Shown here one piece after another: positions 32,167 to 42,600 of a stretch of 64,000 nt of DNA. Each line of letters begins with the position of its first letter. Positions within the stretch are counted from its first letter, which is position 1. The position numbers were made by a program, and so were the translations under genes. This stretch comes from Lapidilactobacillus luobeiensis (GTDB lineage: Bacteria; Bacillota; Bacilli; Lactobacillales; Lactobacillaceae), in assembly GCF_024345205.1 (NCBI RefSeq), contig NZ_BROC01000012.1:1-64000 (forward strand). The letters run 5' to 3'. Below the pieces are notes generated by a model. The model searched no databases. It was not told where the DNA came from and saw only the letters and a list, made by a program, of their open reading frames with translations.

Positions 32167-32385
32167 TTGGCAAAAGATGACGTAATCGAAATCGAAGGAA
32201 CGATTGTCGACACCCTTCCCAATGCGATGTTCAAAGTCGAATTAGAGAACGGTCATACCGTGTTGGCGCATGTTTCTGGTAAGATCAGGATGCATTATAT
32301 TCGTATACTTCCTGGCGATAAAGTTACCGTCGAATTATCACCATACGATCTCACCAAAGGCCGTATTACTTATCGGTATCGTTAA
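32167..32385 (+). CDS. infA: Translation initiation factor IF-1
   Basis: 72 residues, '[20 protein letters not shown]', standard OB-fold length, TTG start behind TAGGAGG. Blocks the A site during initiation. Leads the alpha-operon part of the cluster. Confidence 0.97.
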   Translation: MAKDDVIEIEGTIVDTLPNAMFKVELENGHTVLAHVSGKIRMHYIRILPGDKVTVELSPYDLTKGRITYRYR

Positions 32386-32418
32386 AGATATCGTATTTTC
32401 GGGAGGCTTAAATTAGAA

Positions 32419-32535
32419 ATGAAAGTTAGACCATCAGTAAAACCAATGTGTGAACATTGCAAGATTATCAAGCGCAAGGGCCGTGTCATGGTCATTTGCT
32501 CAGCAAACCCAAAGCATAAACAACGTCAAGGCTAA
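32419..32535 (+). CDS. rpmJ: 50S ribosomal protein L36
   Basis: 38-residue zinc-binding protein beginning '[20 protein letters not shown]'. Cys-x2-Cys and a later Cys/His pair ligate zinc. Site GGGAGG. Located between infA and rpsM as in nearly all Firmicutes. Confidence 0.96.
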   Translation: MKVRPSVKPMCEHCKIIKRKGRVMVICSANPKHKQRQG

Positions 32536-32550
32536 TAGGAGGTGTAATAG

Positions 32551-32916
32551 ATGGCTCGTATCGCAGGTGTTGACTTACCTCGTGAAAAGCGCATCGTCAT
32601 TGCTTTAACCTATATTTATGGGATCGGCAATACGACTGCTCAAAAGATTTGTAAAGACGCTGGTGTGTCTGAAGACGTTCGTTCAAAAGACTTAACACCA
32701 GATCAAGAAGACAAGATCCGTGCAGAAGTTGATAAAGTTCGAGTTGAAGGTGATCTTCGCCGTGAAGTAACTCGTGATATCAAACGTTTGCAAGATATCG
32801 GTTCATACCGTGGCATTCGTCACCGCCGTGGTTTACCAACGCGTGGTCAAAATACCAAGAACAACGCGCGGACTCGGAAAGGTCCAAAGATCTCAATCGC
32901 CGGTAAGAAGAAATAA
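32551..32916 (+). CDS. rpsM: 30S ribosomal protein S13
   Basis: 121 residues, '[20 protein letters not shown]', C-terminal basic tail '[14 protein letters not shown]'. Head protein contacting P-site tRNA. Site TAGGAGGTG. Confidence 0.97.
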   Translation: MARIAGVDLPREKRIVIALTYIYGIGNTTAQKICKDAGVSEDVRSKDLTPDQEDKIRAEVDKVRVEGDLRREVTRDIKRLQDIGSYRGIRHRRGLPTRGQNTKNNARTRKGPKISIAGKKK

Positions 32917-32937
32917 TTAGGATAAGGAGGTAAACAC

Positions 32938-33327
32938 ATGGCAGTTCGTAAAGGAAGTCGGAAACGCCGCGTCAGAAAGAATATCGAAAGTGGCGTTGCT
33001 CATATCCACTCCACTTTTAACAATACATTAGTTATGATCACTGATCCCCAAGGTAACGCAATTTCTTGGTCATCAGCTGGTGCTCTTGGCTTTAAGGGTA
33101 GCCGGAAATCAACCCCGTTTGCTGCACAAATGGCTGCTGAATCCGCTGCTAAAGAAGCAATGGAGCATGGCATGAAGGCTGTTGAAGTTGCAGTCAAAGG
33201 CCCTGGTTCAGGTCGTGAAGCTGCGATCCGTTCATTGCAAGCAACTGGTTTGGAAATCAGTGCTATCCGCGATGTTACTCCGGTACCGCATAACGGTTCC
33301 CGTCCTCCAAAGCGTCGTCGTGTTTAG
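32938..33327 (+). CDS. rpsK: 30S ribosomal protein S11
   Basis: 129 residues with conserved '[18 protein letters not shown]' and C-terminal '[18 protein letters not shown]'. Platform protein near the E site. Site AAGGAGG. Confidence 0.97.
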   Translation: MAVRKGSRKRRVRKNIESGVAHIHSTFNNTLVMITDPQGNAISWSSAGALGFKGSRKSTPFAAQMAAESAAKEAMEHGMKAVEVAVKGPGSGREAAIRSLQATGLEISAIRDVTPVPHNGSRPPKRRRV

Positions 33328-33397
33328 TGTCGCTGATTTCTAAGATGTATCGACGCGTTCACTTAGACACACACGTTTCGAAAGGGGTAAAGATTGA

Positions 33398-34336
33398 ATG
33401 ATCGAATTTGAAAAGCCAAACATTACAAAAGTTGATGAAAGTACCAACTACGGTAAGTTTGTGATTGAACCGCTTGAACGTGGTTACGGAACGACGCTTG
33501 GCAACTCTTTAAGACGGATTTTGTTGTCGTCTTTACCTGGCTCTGCTGTCTCAAGTATTCAAATTGATGGCGTACTCCATGAGTTCTCGACCATCGATGG
33601 GGTCATGGAAGATGTCACCCAGATTATTCTGAATATTAAGAAGTTAGCATTAAAGAATCACTCCGAAGATGTTAAAGTTGTGGAGATCGACGTAGATGGC
33701 CCAGCGACAGTTACTGCCGCAGATATCAAGACCGATGACGACATCGATGTTTTGAATCCTGAACAGTATATTTGCCAAATCGCTGAGGGTGGTCATTTAC
33801 ACATGCAAATGACGATCAAAAATGGTCGTGGCTATATTCCCGCTGATCAGAACAAGGCTAGCGATATGCCCATTGGTGTCATTGCAATCGATTCGATTTT
33901 CACACCGATCGAAAGAGTGAACTATCAGGTCGAAAGCACCCGTGTTGGTAAGCGTAATGACTTTGATAAATTGACATTGGATGTTTGGACAAACGGTTCG
34001 ATCTCACCCCGTGAAGCAATTAGTCTCGCTGCAAAGATCCTTTCTGATCACCTAAATATTTTTGTGGACTTGTCTGATGAAGCCAAGAATACAGATATCA
34101 TGGTTGAGAAGGAAGAAACGCAGAAGGAAAAGAAACTTGAAATGACGATCGAAGAACTCGACTTGTCAGTTCGTTCTTATAACTGCTTGAAACGGGCCGG
34201 GATCAACACAGTCCAAGAATTGACCAATAAAACTGAAGCAGATATGATGAAGGTTCGTAACCTTGGCCGCAAGTCCTTGGAAGAGGTCAAAGCTAAGTTG
34301 ATCGATCTTGGTCTATCATTACGCTCAGACGATTAA
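33398..34336 (+). CDS. rpoA: DNA-directed RNA polymerase subunit alpha
   Basis: 312 residues. N-terminal assembly domain with '[21 protein letters not shown]', a charged linker around residue 235, and the C-terminal DNA-binding domain '[20 protein letters not shown]'. Length and domains are normal. Site AAAGGGG. Sits between rpsK and rplQ as expected. Confidence 0.97.
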   Translation: MIEFEKPNITKVDESTNYGKFVIEPLERGYGTTLGNSLRRILLSSLPGSAVSSIQIDGVLHEFSTIDGVMEDVTQIILNIKKLALKNHSEDVKVVEIDVDGPATVTAADIKTDDDIDVLNPEQYICQIAEGGHLHMQMTIKNGRGYIPADQNKASDMPIGVIAIDSIFTPIERVNYQVESTRVGKRNDFDKLTLDVWTNGSISPREAISLAAKILSDHLNIFVDLSDEAKNTDIMVEKEETQKEKKLEMTIEELDLSVRSYNCLKRAGINTVQELTNKTEADMMKVRNLGRKSLEEVKAKLIDLGLSLRSDD

Positions 34337-34360
34337 TTAACACTAAAGGGAGGTTAGACT

Positions 34361-34741
34361 ATGAGTTACCGCAAATTAGGCCGAACATCTTCACAACGGA
34401 AGGCAATGTTACGCGATTTAACGACTGATCTGTTGATCAATGAACGTATTGAAACAACTGAGACACGCGCTAAAGAAATCCGTCGTTCTGTTGAAAAGAT
34501 GATCACTTTAGGCAAACATGGCGATTTGCATGCACGCCGTCAAGCTGCTGCCTTTGTCCGCAACGAGATCGCTTCTGTTCATGAAGAAGGCGACGATGTT
34601 GTTGTACAATCCGCTTTGCAAAAGCTTTTCAGCGATATTGCACCGCGTTACGCCGATCGTAACGGTGGTTACACTCGCATCCTCAAGACGACCCAACGTC
34701 GTGGCGATGGTGCCCCAATGGTTATCATTGAATTAGTGTAA
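34361..34741 (+). CDS. rplQ: 50S ribosomal protein L17
   Basis: 126 residues, '[20 protein letters not shown]', ending '[14 protein letters not shown]'. Site GGGAGG. Last gene of the ribosomal superoperon. Confidence 0.97.
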   Translation: MSYRKLGRTSSQRKAMLRDLTTDLLINERIETTETRAKEIRRSVEKMITLGKHGDLHARRQAAAFVRNEIASVHEEGDDVVVQSALQKLFSDIAPRYADRNGGYTRILKTTQRRGDGAPMVIIELV

Positions 34742-34787
34742 TCAACCTCACGATTTCAAATAAGCACGATTAATTTCGGCCAATTTT

Positions 34788-34878
34788 CATTTCATAGGTG
34801 TGAGCGCGAGCGTTACGATGATGGGGACCCACCAAGTCTAGCTTAGATGGGCAGCATTGCCTGTCCCACCTATGAATG
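34788..34878 (+). ncRNA. Possible structured RNA downstream of rplQ
   Basis: A closing stem CATTTCATAGGTG / CACCTATGAATG (34788-34800 with 34867-34878, one bulge) encloses GGGAC/GTCCC (34824-34828 with 34863-34867). Inside that lie CCCA-TCTA/TAGA-TGGG (34828-34851) and a small GCA/TGC hairpin. The nested helices resemble a branched RNA, not a simple terminator, and no T-run follows. I do not recognise a named family. It could be a 3'-UTR element, a small RNA or a DNA repeat. Confidence 0.35.
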
Positions 34879-34931
34879 ATTATTGTACATAACACAGATC
34901 GAACTGATCGTTGACCAGTTTGATAAATAAA

Positions 34932-34973
34932 TAAGCGATCGGCCCAGAGAAAAATGGGTCGGTCGCTTATTTT
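34932..34973. terminator. Bidirectional terminator between rplQ and the YczE-like gene
   Basis: TAAGCGATCGGCCCA and TGGGTCGGTCGCTTA form a 15-bp stem with loop GAGAAAAA. T-rich sequence follows and A-rich sequence precedes, so it can end rplQ transcripts (+) and those of the convergent membrane protein gene (-). Confidence 0.82.
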
Positions 34974-35008
34974 GGTCTTGGTTTTCTGCTAGCAAGATTT
35001 GGGCCAAA

Positions 35009-35707
35009 TCATTCATATTCTTCTGAGCTACTATTATTTATCGGCAGAGCTGTTTTCAAATCGATCCAGTTGATCAGACTTTGTAGACGTTGATCCCAAA
35101 AAACAATCAAAGGACCAGTGAAAAAGGCGACAATGATCGTGACGATACCCACAGGCCCACCAACAAAGTAAGCGCCAAGGGTGAAGAGCACGTCTTGGGT
35201 GATCCGAATGATTCTATACTTACCATGGGTCAAAGTGACCAGGATCGGCGTTATGGCGTCGTAAGGAGCCACACCTGTGTCAGCAGTGATATAAGCGGCA
35301 ACCCCAAAAGTGAAGATCAAAAGCCCAATCACCGCGACAAGGATTTTGGTGATGAGCGTTGTTGGTCCCGGCAAAATCAATTTATATAGCCAATTGAAGA
35401 GTTGAATGTAATAGCCGATCAATACCATATTGAAGATCGTTCCAGTGCCGATCAATTTTCGCGCCATAATAAAAACAAAAATCAGAATAACGAAATTGAC
35501 ACTCAATTGATAGGTACCCAAGCTGATCTGAAATAGTTTGGCCAGACCAACATTGGTTGCTGAATAAGGATCCATTCCCAGATCAGCGATCAAGAGCAGC
35601 GTTGCACCGATCGCTTGGATCGTCACCCCGATAAAGGACATCAGCGAACGCCAGAAGTAGTTCTTTGGACCTTGGGGCGCAAGCCTTGCCAGAAAATGTT
35701 TGATCAT
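35009..35707 (-). CDS. YczE/YyaS/YitT family membrane protein
   Basis: About 232 residues from ATG 35707, preferred because AAGGAAG lies just upstream. The longer open frame adds an unlikely 36-residue head. Several hydrophobic segments and 'LLIADLGMDPYSATNVGLAK' and 'ITADTGVAPYDAITPILV' are typical repeats of the family, whose Bacillus members (YczE) affect surfactin production by an unknown mechanism. Convergent with the ribosomal operon. Function not established. Confidence 0.75.
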   Translation of the reverse strand: MIKHFLARLAPQGPKNYFWRSLMSFIGVTIQAIGATLLLIADLGMDPYSATNVGLAKLFQISLGTYQLSVNFVILIFVFIMARKLIGTGTIFNMVLIGYYIQLFNWLYKLILPGPTTLITKILVAVIGLLIFTFGVAAYITADTGVAPYDAITPILVTLTHGKYRIIRITQDVLFTLGAYFVGGPVGIVTIIVAFFTGPLIVFWDQRLQSLINWIDLKTALPINNSSSEEYE

Positions 35708-36037
35708 AAAGACTTCCTTTTCTTCCAAAATTAGGTTGAGCAGTGGGATCAGCCGACGCAGGATCATTATGAAGATCTTGGTTTCAATTGTATAGACCCA
35801 GCAAAAAAAATACAAGCTTTTGACTGAAAATGAGTGCGTCGGTTATTGAGTGTAGGCCTTGCTGACGCTGCCAGCGAATAAAAGACCAGAATAGGGTAGA
35901 CTTTTAGATTTGTTTTAAAGGGTCACCCGTCTTGCTCTGATAATTTTATCGGCGACTTGATTTTTTTGACGGCTCAGGACCACGCCTCTTGGTGGAATAT
36001 GGTAGAATGTTATCAATGATTAATTGGGGGTGCGGCC

Positions 36038-36874
36038 GTGGAACCGCTGATTCGGTTAGAACATTTGACTTACACATACAATAATAGCAGTGTCCCAGCG
36101 CTGAACGACGTCTCATTGACGATCGCAGCGGGCCAGTGGATCGCGATCGTTGGTCATAATGGTAGTGGCAAGAGCACTTTGGCCAAAACCTTGAATGGCC
36201 TGATCGAACCACAACAGGGCCAAGTCTTTTTCAATGGGACCTTGTTAGATGAGGATTCAGTTTGGGCGATCCGTCGGAAAATCGGGGTGGTTTTTCAAAG
36301 TCCGGACAATCAATTCGTTGGCGCCACTGTCGCAGACGATGTTGCGTTTGGGATGGAAAATAATGGTGTCCCACGGGCGGAAATGGTTCCCCGAGTGGCC
36401 GCGGCTTTGGCTCAGGTACGCATGAGTGAGTATGCCGCTCATGAGCCTGCTCGTCTTTCTGGCGGGCAGAAGCAACGGGTGGCTTTAGCTGGCGTTTTGG
36501 CGCAACAACCGGAAGTGATCATTCTGGATGAGGCGACTAGTATGCTGGATCCACAGGGACGACAAGACGTGGTCAGCTTGATGACTCAGTTACAGGCGGC
36601 TGGAAATTTCACGATCATTTCGATTACCCATGACATTGATGAGGCAGCTTTGGCCGATCAAGTGATTTTAATGGATGATGGCCGCCTGATCCAACAAGGA
36701 CCACCGGCAACGATTTTCAATGAAGGGGCGTTATTGCGTCGGCATGGATTGACTGTGCCCTTGAGTGAACAAGTACGAACAGGATTAGTGAAGCAAGGCG
36801 TACCATTGTCAGATCAATACTTAAGTGAGGAGCAGTTGGTCAGCGAATTATGGACATTACATTTAAACAAGTAA
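36038..36874 (+). CDS. ecfA1: Energy-coupling factor transporter ATPase EcfA1
   Basis: 278 residues, GTG start behind GGGGGTG. Walker A G-H-N-G-S-G-K-S-T, Q-loop 'VVFQSPDNQFVGATVADDVAFG' (the ECF-specific Q-S-P-D-N-Q), signature 'LSGGQKQRVALAGVLA', Walker B 'VIILDEATSMLDP'. One of two ATPases energising group II ECF vitamin importers that share this module with S-components encoded elsewhere. Overlaps ecfA2 by 25 nt. Confidence 0.95.
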   Translation: MEPLIRLEHLTYTYNNSSVPALNDVSLTIAAGQWIAIVGHNGSGKSTLAKTLNGLIEPQQGQVFFNGTLLDEDSVWAIRRKIGVVFQSPDNQFVGATVADDVAFGMENNGVPRAEMVPRVAAALAQVRMSEYAAHEPARLSGGQKQRVALAGVLAQQPEVIILDEATSMLDPQGRQDVVSLMTQLQAAGNFTIISITHDIDEAALADQVILMDDGRLIQQGPPATIFNEGALLRRHGLTVPLSEQVRTGLVKQGVPLSDQYLSEEQLVSELWTLHLNK

Positions 36875-37719
36875 GCTATACCTATCAGGCAAATTCGCCA
36901 ATGGCAACTCAGGGATTACGGGATGTCACGCTGCATTTTGCCAGCGGGAGCTATAATGCGATCATTGGTCAGACCGGGAGCGGGAAATCCACGTTGGTCC
37001 AGCATCTCAATGGGTTGCTGATCCCAACCGCCGGTCAAGTGATCGTTGGTCAACAAGTGATCACGCCACTGACCAAGAATAAGGCTTTGCATGATCTGCG
37101 ACGTCAGGTGGGGTTGGTTTTTCAGTTCCCTGAAAGTCAATTATTTGAAGAAACTGTTCTGAAAGACGTGGCCTTCGCGCCGAAAAACTTTGGAAAAACG
37201 CCGGCTGAAGCAACGGCGATCGCACAGCAAGCACTACGACTCGTCGGTATTGGCCCTGAGTTAGAGGAAAAAATGCCCTTTGATCTTTCCGGCGGTCAAA
37301 TGCGTCGAGTGGCGATCGCCGGGGTTTTGGCGATGGAACCAGAAGTTCTGGTTCTGGATGAGCCGACGGCGGGGTTGGATCCGGTTGGCCGTGAGGAAAT
37401 GATGCGATTATTCGCGCAGATCCAGCGGGAGCGTCACTTGACCGTGATCCTGGTTACCCATCAAATGGATGATGTGGTCCGCTATGCAGATCAAGTCGTT
37501 GTTATGGAACAAGGTCATCCCTTGAAAGTCGGCAGTCCTCGGGAGATCTTTGCCGATCCGCTTTGGTTGCAGGCGCATAATCTGGAATTGCCCAGCACTG
37601 GTCAGTTGGTGGCACGTTTGCGGCAGCAAGGGTTTAAGTTTACGAGCTTACCACTGACTGTCCCAGAATTATTGGCTCAATTGACACCACAGTTAAGGCG
37701 GGTGCCAGTGGATGGATAA
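36850..37719 (+). CDS. ecfA2: Energy-coupling factor transporter ATPase EcfA2
   Basis: 289 residues. Walker A G-Q-T-G-S-G-K-S-T, Q-loop 'LVFQFPESQLFEETVLKDVAFA', signature 'LSGGQMRRVAIAGVLA', Walker B 'VLVLDEPTAGLDP'. Second, non-identical ATPase of the ECF module. Its start lies inside ecfA1 and its end overlaps ecfT by 8 nt, so the subunits are coupled. Confidence 0.95.
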   Translation: MDITFKQVSYTYQANSPMATQGLRDVTLHFASGSYNAIIGQTGSGKSTLVQHLNGLLIPTAGQVIVGQQVITPLTKNKALHDLRRQVGLVFQFPESQLFEETVLKDVAFAPKNFGKTPAEATAIAQQALRLVGIGPELEEKMPFDLSGGQMRRVAIAGVLAMEPEVLVLDEPTAGLDPVGREEMMRLFAQIQRERHLTVILVTHQMDDVVRYADQVVVMEQGHPLKVGSPREIFADPLWLQAHNLELPSTGQLVARLRQQGFKFTSLPLTVPELLAQLTPQLRRVPVDG

Positions 37720-38512
37720 ACTGATTCTGGGACGTTATTACCCCGGGGATTCCTTTGTGCATCGTTTGGATCCTCGGCTTAAATTGATTCTTAATATTCT
37801 ATTTATTATTTTGATTTTTATTGCCCAGCATTGGCCCAGTTATCTGTTGCTAGGTTTAGTCGTAATTGCCAGCGTTTGGGCTTCAGGAATCTCCCTACGC
37901 TTCTTTCTCCGTGGGTTACGACCGATGCTAGTGTTGATCATTTTCACCGTGGGCTTGCAACTCTTTTTCACCAGCGGGCAGCATGTTTATTGGCAATGGG
38001 GGATCTTGTCGATCAGCCAAGAAGGTCTGATCAATGCTGCTTACATTGCAGTTCGGTTCCTGTTGATCATTTTCATGTCGACTTTATTGACTTTGACGAC
38101 ACAACCCCTGGAGATCGCAGATGGACTGGAATATTTGATGAAACCGTTAAAAGTGGTCAAGTTTCCTGTTAATGAAGTTGCCTTGATGCTCTCGATCGCG
38201 TTGCGTTTTGTGCCTAAACTGATGGATGAGACCACTAAGATCATGAATGCCCAACGCGCTCGCGGTGTTGATTTCAACAATGGTGGGTTGATCAAACGAG
38301 CTAAGGCGTTATTGCCATTGCTGATACCTTTGATGATGAGCAGTATTGATATTGCCTCTGATCTTACCACGGCGATGATTTCTCGCGGTTACCGTGACGG
38401 CGAGGGGCGCAGTCGTTACCGGATTTTGAAATGGCGGCCAACCGATACAGTGATCTTAGCCGCCTCAGGAGTTTTAACGGTGGGCTTGATCGTCCTCGAA
38501 CACTTCTTATAG
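37712..38512 (+). CDS. ecfT: Energy-coupling factor transporter transmembrane protein EcfT
   Basis: 266 residues with about five membrane segments and the two Ala-Arg-Gly-type coupling helices; 'NAQRARGVDF' is the first and 'AMISRGYRDGEGRSRY' the second. Scaffold that links EcfA1/A2 to vitamin-binding S-components. In most lactobacilli truA, rplM and rpsI follow directly; here 5.7 kb of other DNA intervene. Confidence 0.94.
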   Translation: MDKLILGRYYPGDSFVHRLDPRLKLILNILFIILIFIAQHWPSYLLLGLVVIASVWASGISLRFFLRGLRPMLVLIIFTVGLQLFFTSGQHVYWQWGILSISQEGLINAAYIAVRFLLIIFMSTLLTLTTQPLEIADGLEYLMKPLKVVKFPVNEVALMLSIALRFVPKLMDETTKIMNAQRARGVDFNNGGLIKRAKALLPLLIPLMMSSIDIASDLTTAMISRGYRDGEGRSRYRILKWRPTDTVILAASGVLTVGLIVLEHFL

Positions 38513-38594
38513 AAGAATTCAATGCGATCAACACATCGGCAGCAACACGCTCTGATCTTGTAGGTCAAGGAAATTCAGTTGGATCAGCCACATC

Positions 38595-38640
38595 AAAAAA
38601 CTACTCAAGCAGCCATGACGACTGCTTTGAGTAGTTTTTT
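38595..38640 (+). terminator. Terminator of the ecf operon
   Basis: AAAAAACTACTCAAGCAG and CTGCTTTGAGTAGTTTTTT pair over about 17 bp with a 9-nt loop and T-tail. Strongly bidirectional in appearance. Confidence 0.85.
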
Positions 38641-39581
38641 AGTTGGTTCCAACGCATATTTTCTAGTATTCCGGATATTTGCGCAAACGACCTACCTGCA
38701 ACATAGGGAACCTATTAGATTTGATTGCAGATAAATGGCAAGCATTGAAAATCAATGGTCAACATCTTGATTTTAGCTTTGAAAATCGCCAATTTTTAAT
38801 CATCAGGGCATCAATTCTGAGAATCATCATAATGATGACCGGAAAAAGAGGCCTTAAGTCCCAATCCGATGAGCCGATCATAATAGCTTGTTTATCGTCG
38901 CTGAGGGCGCCCTTATTTGCTTCATCGCCATTCTCATGAAAATCAGGTACCAAGTGTGCAAATAAATAGTAGCATCTATTTCTGAGAATTTATATGGCCT
39001 TATTAATAATTATAATATTGTATAATTTCCTGCTCTATTAACTATATTGATTTTTAGCCTTCACTTAGATTTAAACTTACGATTCCTTTTAAATTGGCGA
39101 TAATCAGGATTTTTAAAAAATCAAAGTGGGTTTTTAAAATAAATATTGGTGCGGTGTTGAAAGACATTGCTGAAATAAAAATATTCATTTGGTCTAACAA
39201 TCAAATTAAATGATCACTTTGAATTAAAAAGTATTAAAAAATATTGACTTTATTCTAATTTAGTTTTATTATGGTTACCAATCACATGTGATATCGTGCG
39301 CGAACCCTATGGTGGAAGCGACGTTGTCTAGTCACGAAATAGGGTGAAGTGTTTTTTGATCGATCATCGTTGTGAGAAATGCAGGAAGCCAATATTGGGT
39401 CTGGGTGCTGCTGACATTAGGATTTACGATAGAACGCTCAGCAGTTATTGGTGGGAGTAAATACTGAAAGTAGTCTTGGCCTTTGGACTCTGCCAAGTTT
39501 GGCAGGGTTTCTCAGTCAAGATGAGTTAATGGGCGAAAAAAGTTGAATGATCAAACATGATGGGGAATAGGAGGGAGCTAA
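38641..39581 (+). other. Long intergenic region upstream of NRPS1
   Basis: About 940 bp with no convincing gene. The first 330 bp contain open frames on both strands without ribosome sites or recognisable products. 38980-39270 is markedly AT-rich, unlike the GC-rich gene that follows. A strong promoter sits at 39244-39272, and the transcribed leader of about 300 nt has several hairpins: ACCCTAT/ATAGGGT (39304-39347 region), CTGCTGA/TCAGCAG (39407-39443 region) and CTGCCA/TGGCAG near 39500. Confidence 0.5.
39244..39272 (+). promoter_or_regulatory. Promoter of NRPS1
   Basis: TTGACT (39244-39249) and TATTAT (39267-39272) with exactly 17 bp between, in AT-rich DNA. Transcription from here gives a leader of about 300 nt before the NRPS gene. 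Confidence 0.65.
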
Positions 39582-39623
39582 ATGAGGCGGACAATGGTCT
39601 CATTTGGTTATCAATCGAGATGA
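39582..39623 (+). CDS. 13-codon upstream ORF coupled to NRPS1
   Basis: ATG at 39582 is preceded by the best ribosome binding site in the area (AGGAGGGAG, seven bases upstream). It encodes M-R-R-T-M-V-S-F-G-Y-Q-S-R and stops at TGA 39621-39623, which overlaps the ATG at 39620 of NRPS1 (ATGA). The layout suggests translational coupling: ribosomes load on the short ORF and restart at the NRPS gene. The alternative is that NRPS1 starts at 39557 in another frame and this ORF is chance. Confidence 0.4.
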   Translation: MRRTMVSFGYQSR

Positions 39624-42600
39624 AAAATATCAAAATGGCGCCAACAATTGATGTGTTCGGAGAATTTAGCGCTAAGGTTGCCAATTCCCCTGACGAAATC
39701 ATGATCTTAACGGCATCCCAACAAATAACCTATCGGCAGATGTGCCAGGAGGTTGTCACCCTGGCCGCCAGCCTTCAACGTCAGGTCGCCGGTGAAAAGG
39801 TGCGGATCCTGCTGTACTTGCCCCATTCATACAAAATCATTGTCAGTGTTTTGGCGGTGTTGAAGCTGGGTTATAGCTATGTACCCGTGCGTCATGGTGC
39901 CACAGCGGCGGATATCGCTAAAATCGCCGCGGCCTGTCAGACGAAGTTCGTCATTACCGCTGAGGAAGACGATCCTCGTTTGGCCGGATTGGCCCAGATC
40001 GTTCTTGATCAGTCGCCGATGATGCTGGTACCCGCGGACGCCGCTGATCATCACCTCTATCAACCGGATGAAGAGTTGTACGTCTTGTTCACCTCAGGCA
40101 GTACCGGCGTGCCCAAAGGATGTGCCGTCAGCGCAGGCAATGTTAGTTATATTTTGCATAATTTAAAAACAATTGCCCAATATGAACCCGACGATGTGGT
40201 TTGCTTTAGCACGCCTTATACCTTTGATGTGGCGGTCAGTGAGATCTACGCTTTTACCCTCGATCCGAAAATATTGGTCTATGATAGTTCGGAGTATGCC
40301 GAGTTCAAGCGTTTCCCCGACGTGGCTTACGCCAACCACGTCACCCATATGGCGGTTTCGCCCTCTAGCTTACTCAATATGATCAAGGTTTATCGTGAGG
40401 AGCAGTTGCGGCGGCTTTTCGCCCACATGAAATGCATGATGGTGGCCGGTGAAGCTTTCAAGCCGGAACTAGCCAAGGCCTGGAACCGCAACGACTGGGA
40501 TTTCAGGTTGATCAACTTATACGGTCCCACCGAGGCGACCGTTTACGCCACGGCTTACGAGTTGGTCAAGGGCAACGATTATGGCACCAATATTCCGATT
40601 GGTCAACCATTGGCAGGTTGCCATTATCAAATCGAACATCCGAACGCGAGTGGCGTCGGCGAATTAGTTTTATCCGGCCAAGGAATTGCCCACGGCTATC
40701 TGAACAACCAAGCTGAAAATAAAAAAAGATTCCGTGATGTTGCTGGCGTCAGATCATTTCGGACAGGTGACCTGGTCAGCCAGGAAAATAGCCAGATCAT
40801 CTTCCATGGGCGTAACGATCAGCAGGTCCAAATCAATGGGATCCGAGTGGAATTGGGCGAAATTGAATCCCGGATTTCCGAGGACCAGGAGATCACTGAC
40901 GCGGTGGTTTTCAGTGATGGCGCCACGATTTCCGCGGTCGTCACCGCCGCCAATCAAGCTTTAGATGTGCCGGCATTGCAGAAACGTCTGATCAGTCGGA
41001 TGCCCCGCTACATGATCCCCAGTGACATTCGTGTGCTGGCGCAACTTCCTTTGAACGCCAGTAATAAAGTTGATCGCAAACAACTGAAGCAGCTATTCCA
41101 ACCAGCCGCGGCCACTAACGCCGCAACACCAGCGGCCACGGATCAGAGCACCGAAATTTTGGTCGGCTTGATGCAACGGGTACTTGCTAATAAGACTAAG
41201 CAGCAGTTTGACGCCCAGACCGATTTCTTTCGCGCTGGCGCGGATTCGCTGGATACGATTGGCTTATTGTCTGAAATTGAGACGACATTTGGCGTGGCGA
41301 TCAGCGTCGACCAGGTGTATCAGTTGCGCACCGCGGAGAAACTGATCAGGCAAATTCAGCGCGAATCCAATTCGACGGCAGCCAACGCCGGGGCCGAACT
41401 AGCGTGCGGGGCTGCTTCAAATAACGATCAGGCTATCGCAAGTCTCAGCAAGCAGGTGGGCGCCTTCTTATTCGCGCCGAACGGGGTGGTTAAGCAGGCC
41501 ACCTATGAGGCGCTTTACTTACAGCGGTTTTATTACGATAAATTCGCCAAGAACACCTTGCCGTTTGTTTTTAAAGCCAATGACAATGCCAGTGTCGTCG
41601 CGATCGAACAGGCGATTCGCCAGTTGTTGCAGGAGAACGTACTGCTTTACGCGAAAATTGTCAAGCGGCACGGCAAATTGCTTTTCGAAGATTACGCGGT
41701 GCCCGCCGATTTGAAGATCCCGGTGATCAGAGTCCAAGGGGACGCGCCGCGATTCAATGACTTCGTGATCGCGAACTATGAAGATGAGCTGTTTTATGCC
41801 CGCTACCATCAAGGTTTCTTGGCTGTCTGGCTGATTCTGGTCTATGACACCCATACCGAAGTGGTGGGGTTGTTCGATCATACCGTGGCCGACGCGCCAA
41901 GTTTGACGGCGATCCGTGATCGACTCAGTGTCCTCCTCAGCCCTGGCGACCATCCCCTAGTCGCGGTGCCACCCTATCGAGACTATTGCGCGTTGATCCG
42001 GCAGAACAATACTGATCCTGCCGCAATTTTGAATAATTGGTACATTCAAGCATTAAAGAACTGCGCGGTGGCTCATCATGAAGTGGTGTTGGCCGATCTA
42101 GGTAGCATCGACAGTTGCCTCGTCGAAAAAGATTTCACCTTTGTGGATAGCGTGGATGCGACGATTCAGACCGCCTACCTGGTCGGCCAGCGGCTTTTAC
42201 CTCTGCTTGACCAAAGCGCGGTGGCCGTGCGCACCATTATGAATATTCGCAACCTCCCGGGATTCACCTTTAACAAAACCGTGGGTGATCTGCATGTTAG
42301 CATGTCATTTCCCTACTATCAGACGGATATTTACGCGGCGTTTAAAGCCAGAGCACAGCGCGTCCTGAGCTTGTTTGCCACTGAGAATTTCCGGCATTCT
42401 TCGATTTTAGAGGATGATGCCTTTAAAGATGACCCGGACCGTAATCAGATCAAGGCCATTGTTAGCGCCGCGGATTTGGTGGTAGTGAACTTCTTGGGTC
42501 GCGTGACGAATCAGGAGCTTGAAGCATTCAGGCGAGATGTGGTGACCATTCAAAAGCGATTGAACGCCAGTGATCCGCGGGTGTATGTGACCGCGGTGGA

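Noticed and set aside
38679-38953. Overlapping open frames on both strands in the gap before NRPS1
   Set aside because: No ribosome binding sites, no recognisable domains, and overlapping frames on opposite strands. Treated as non-coding.
39273-39581. T-box riboswitch in the NRPS1 leader
   Set aside because: Length would fit, but the conserved antiterminator T-box sequence is absent and no terminator with a T-run lies before the gene.
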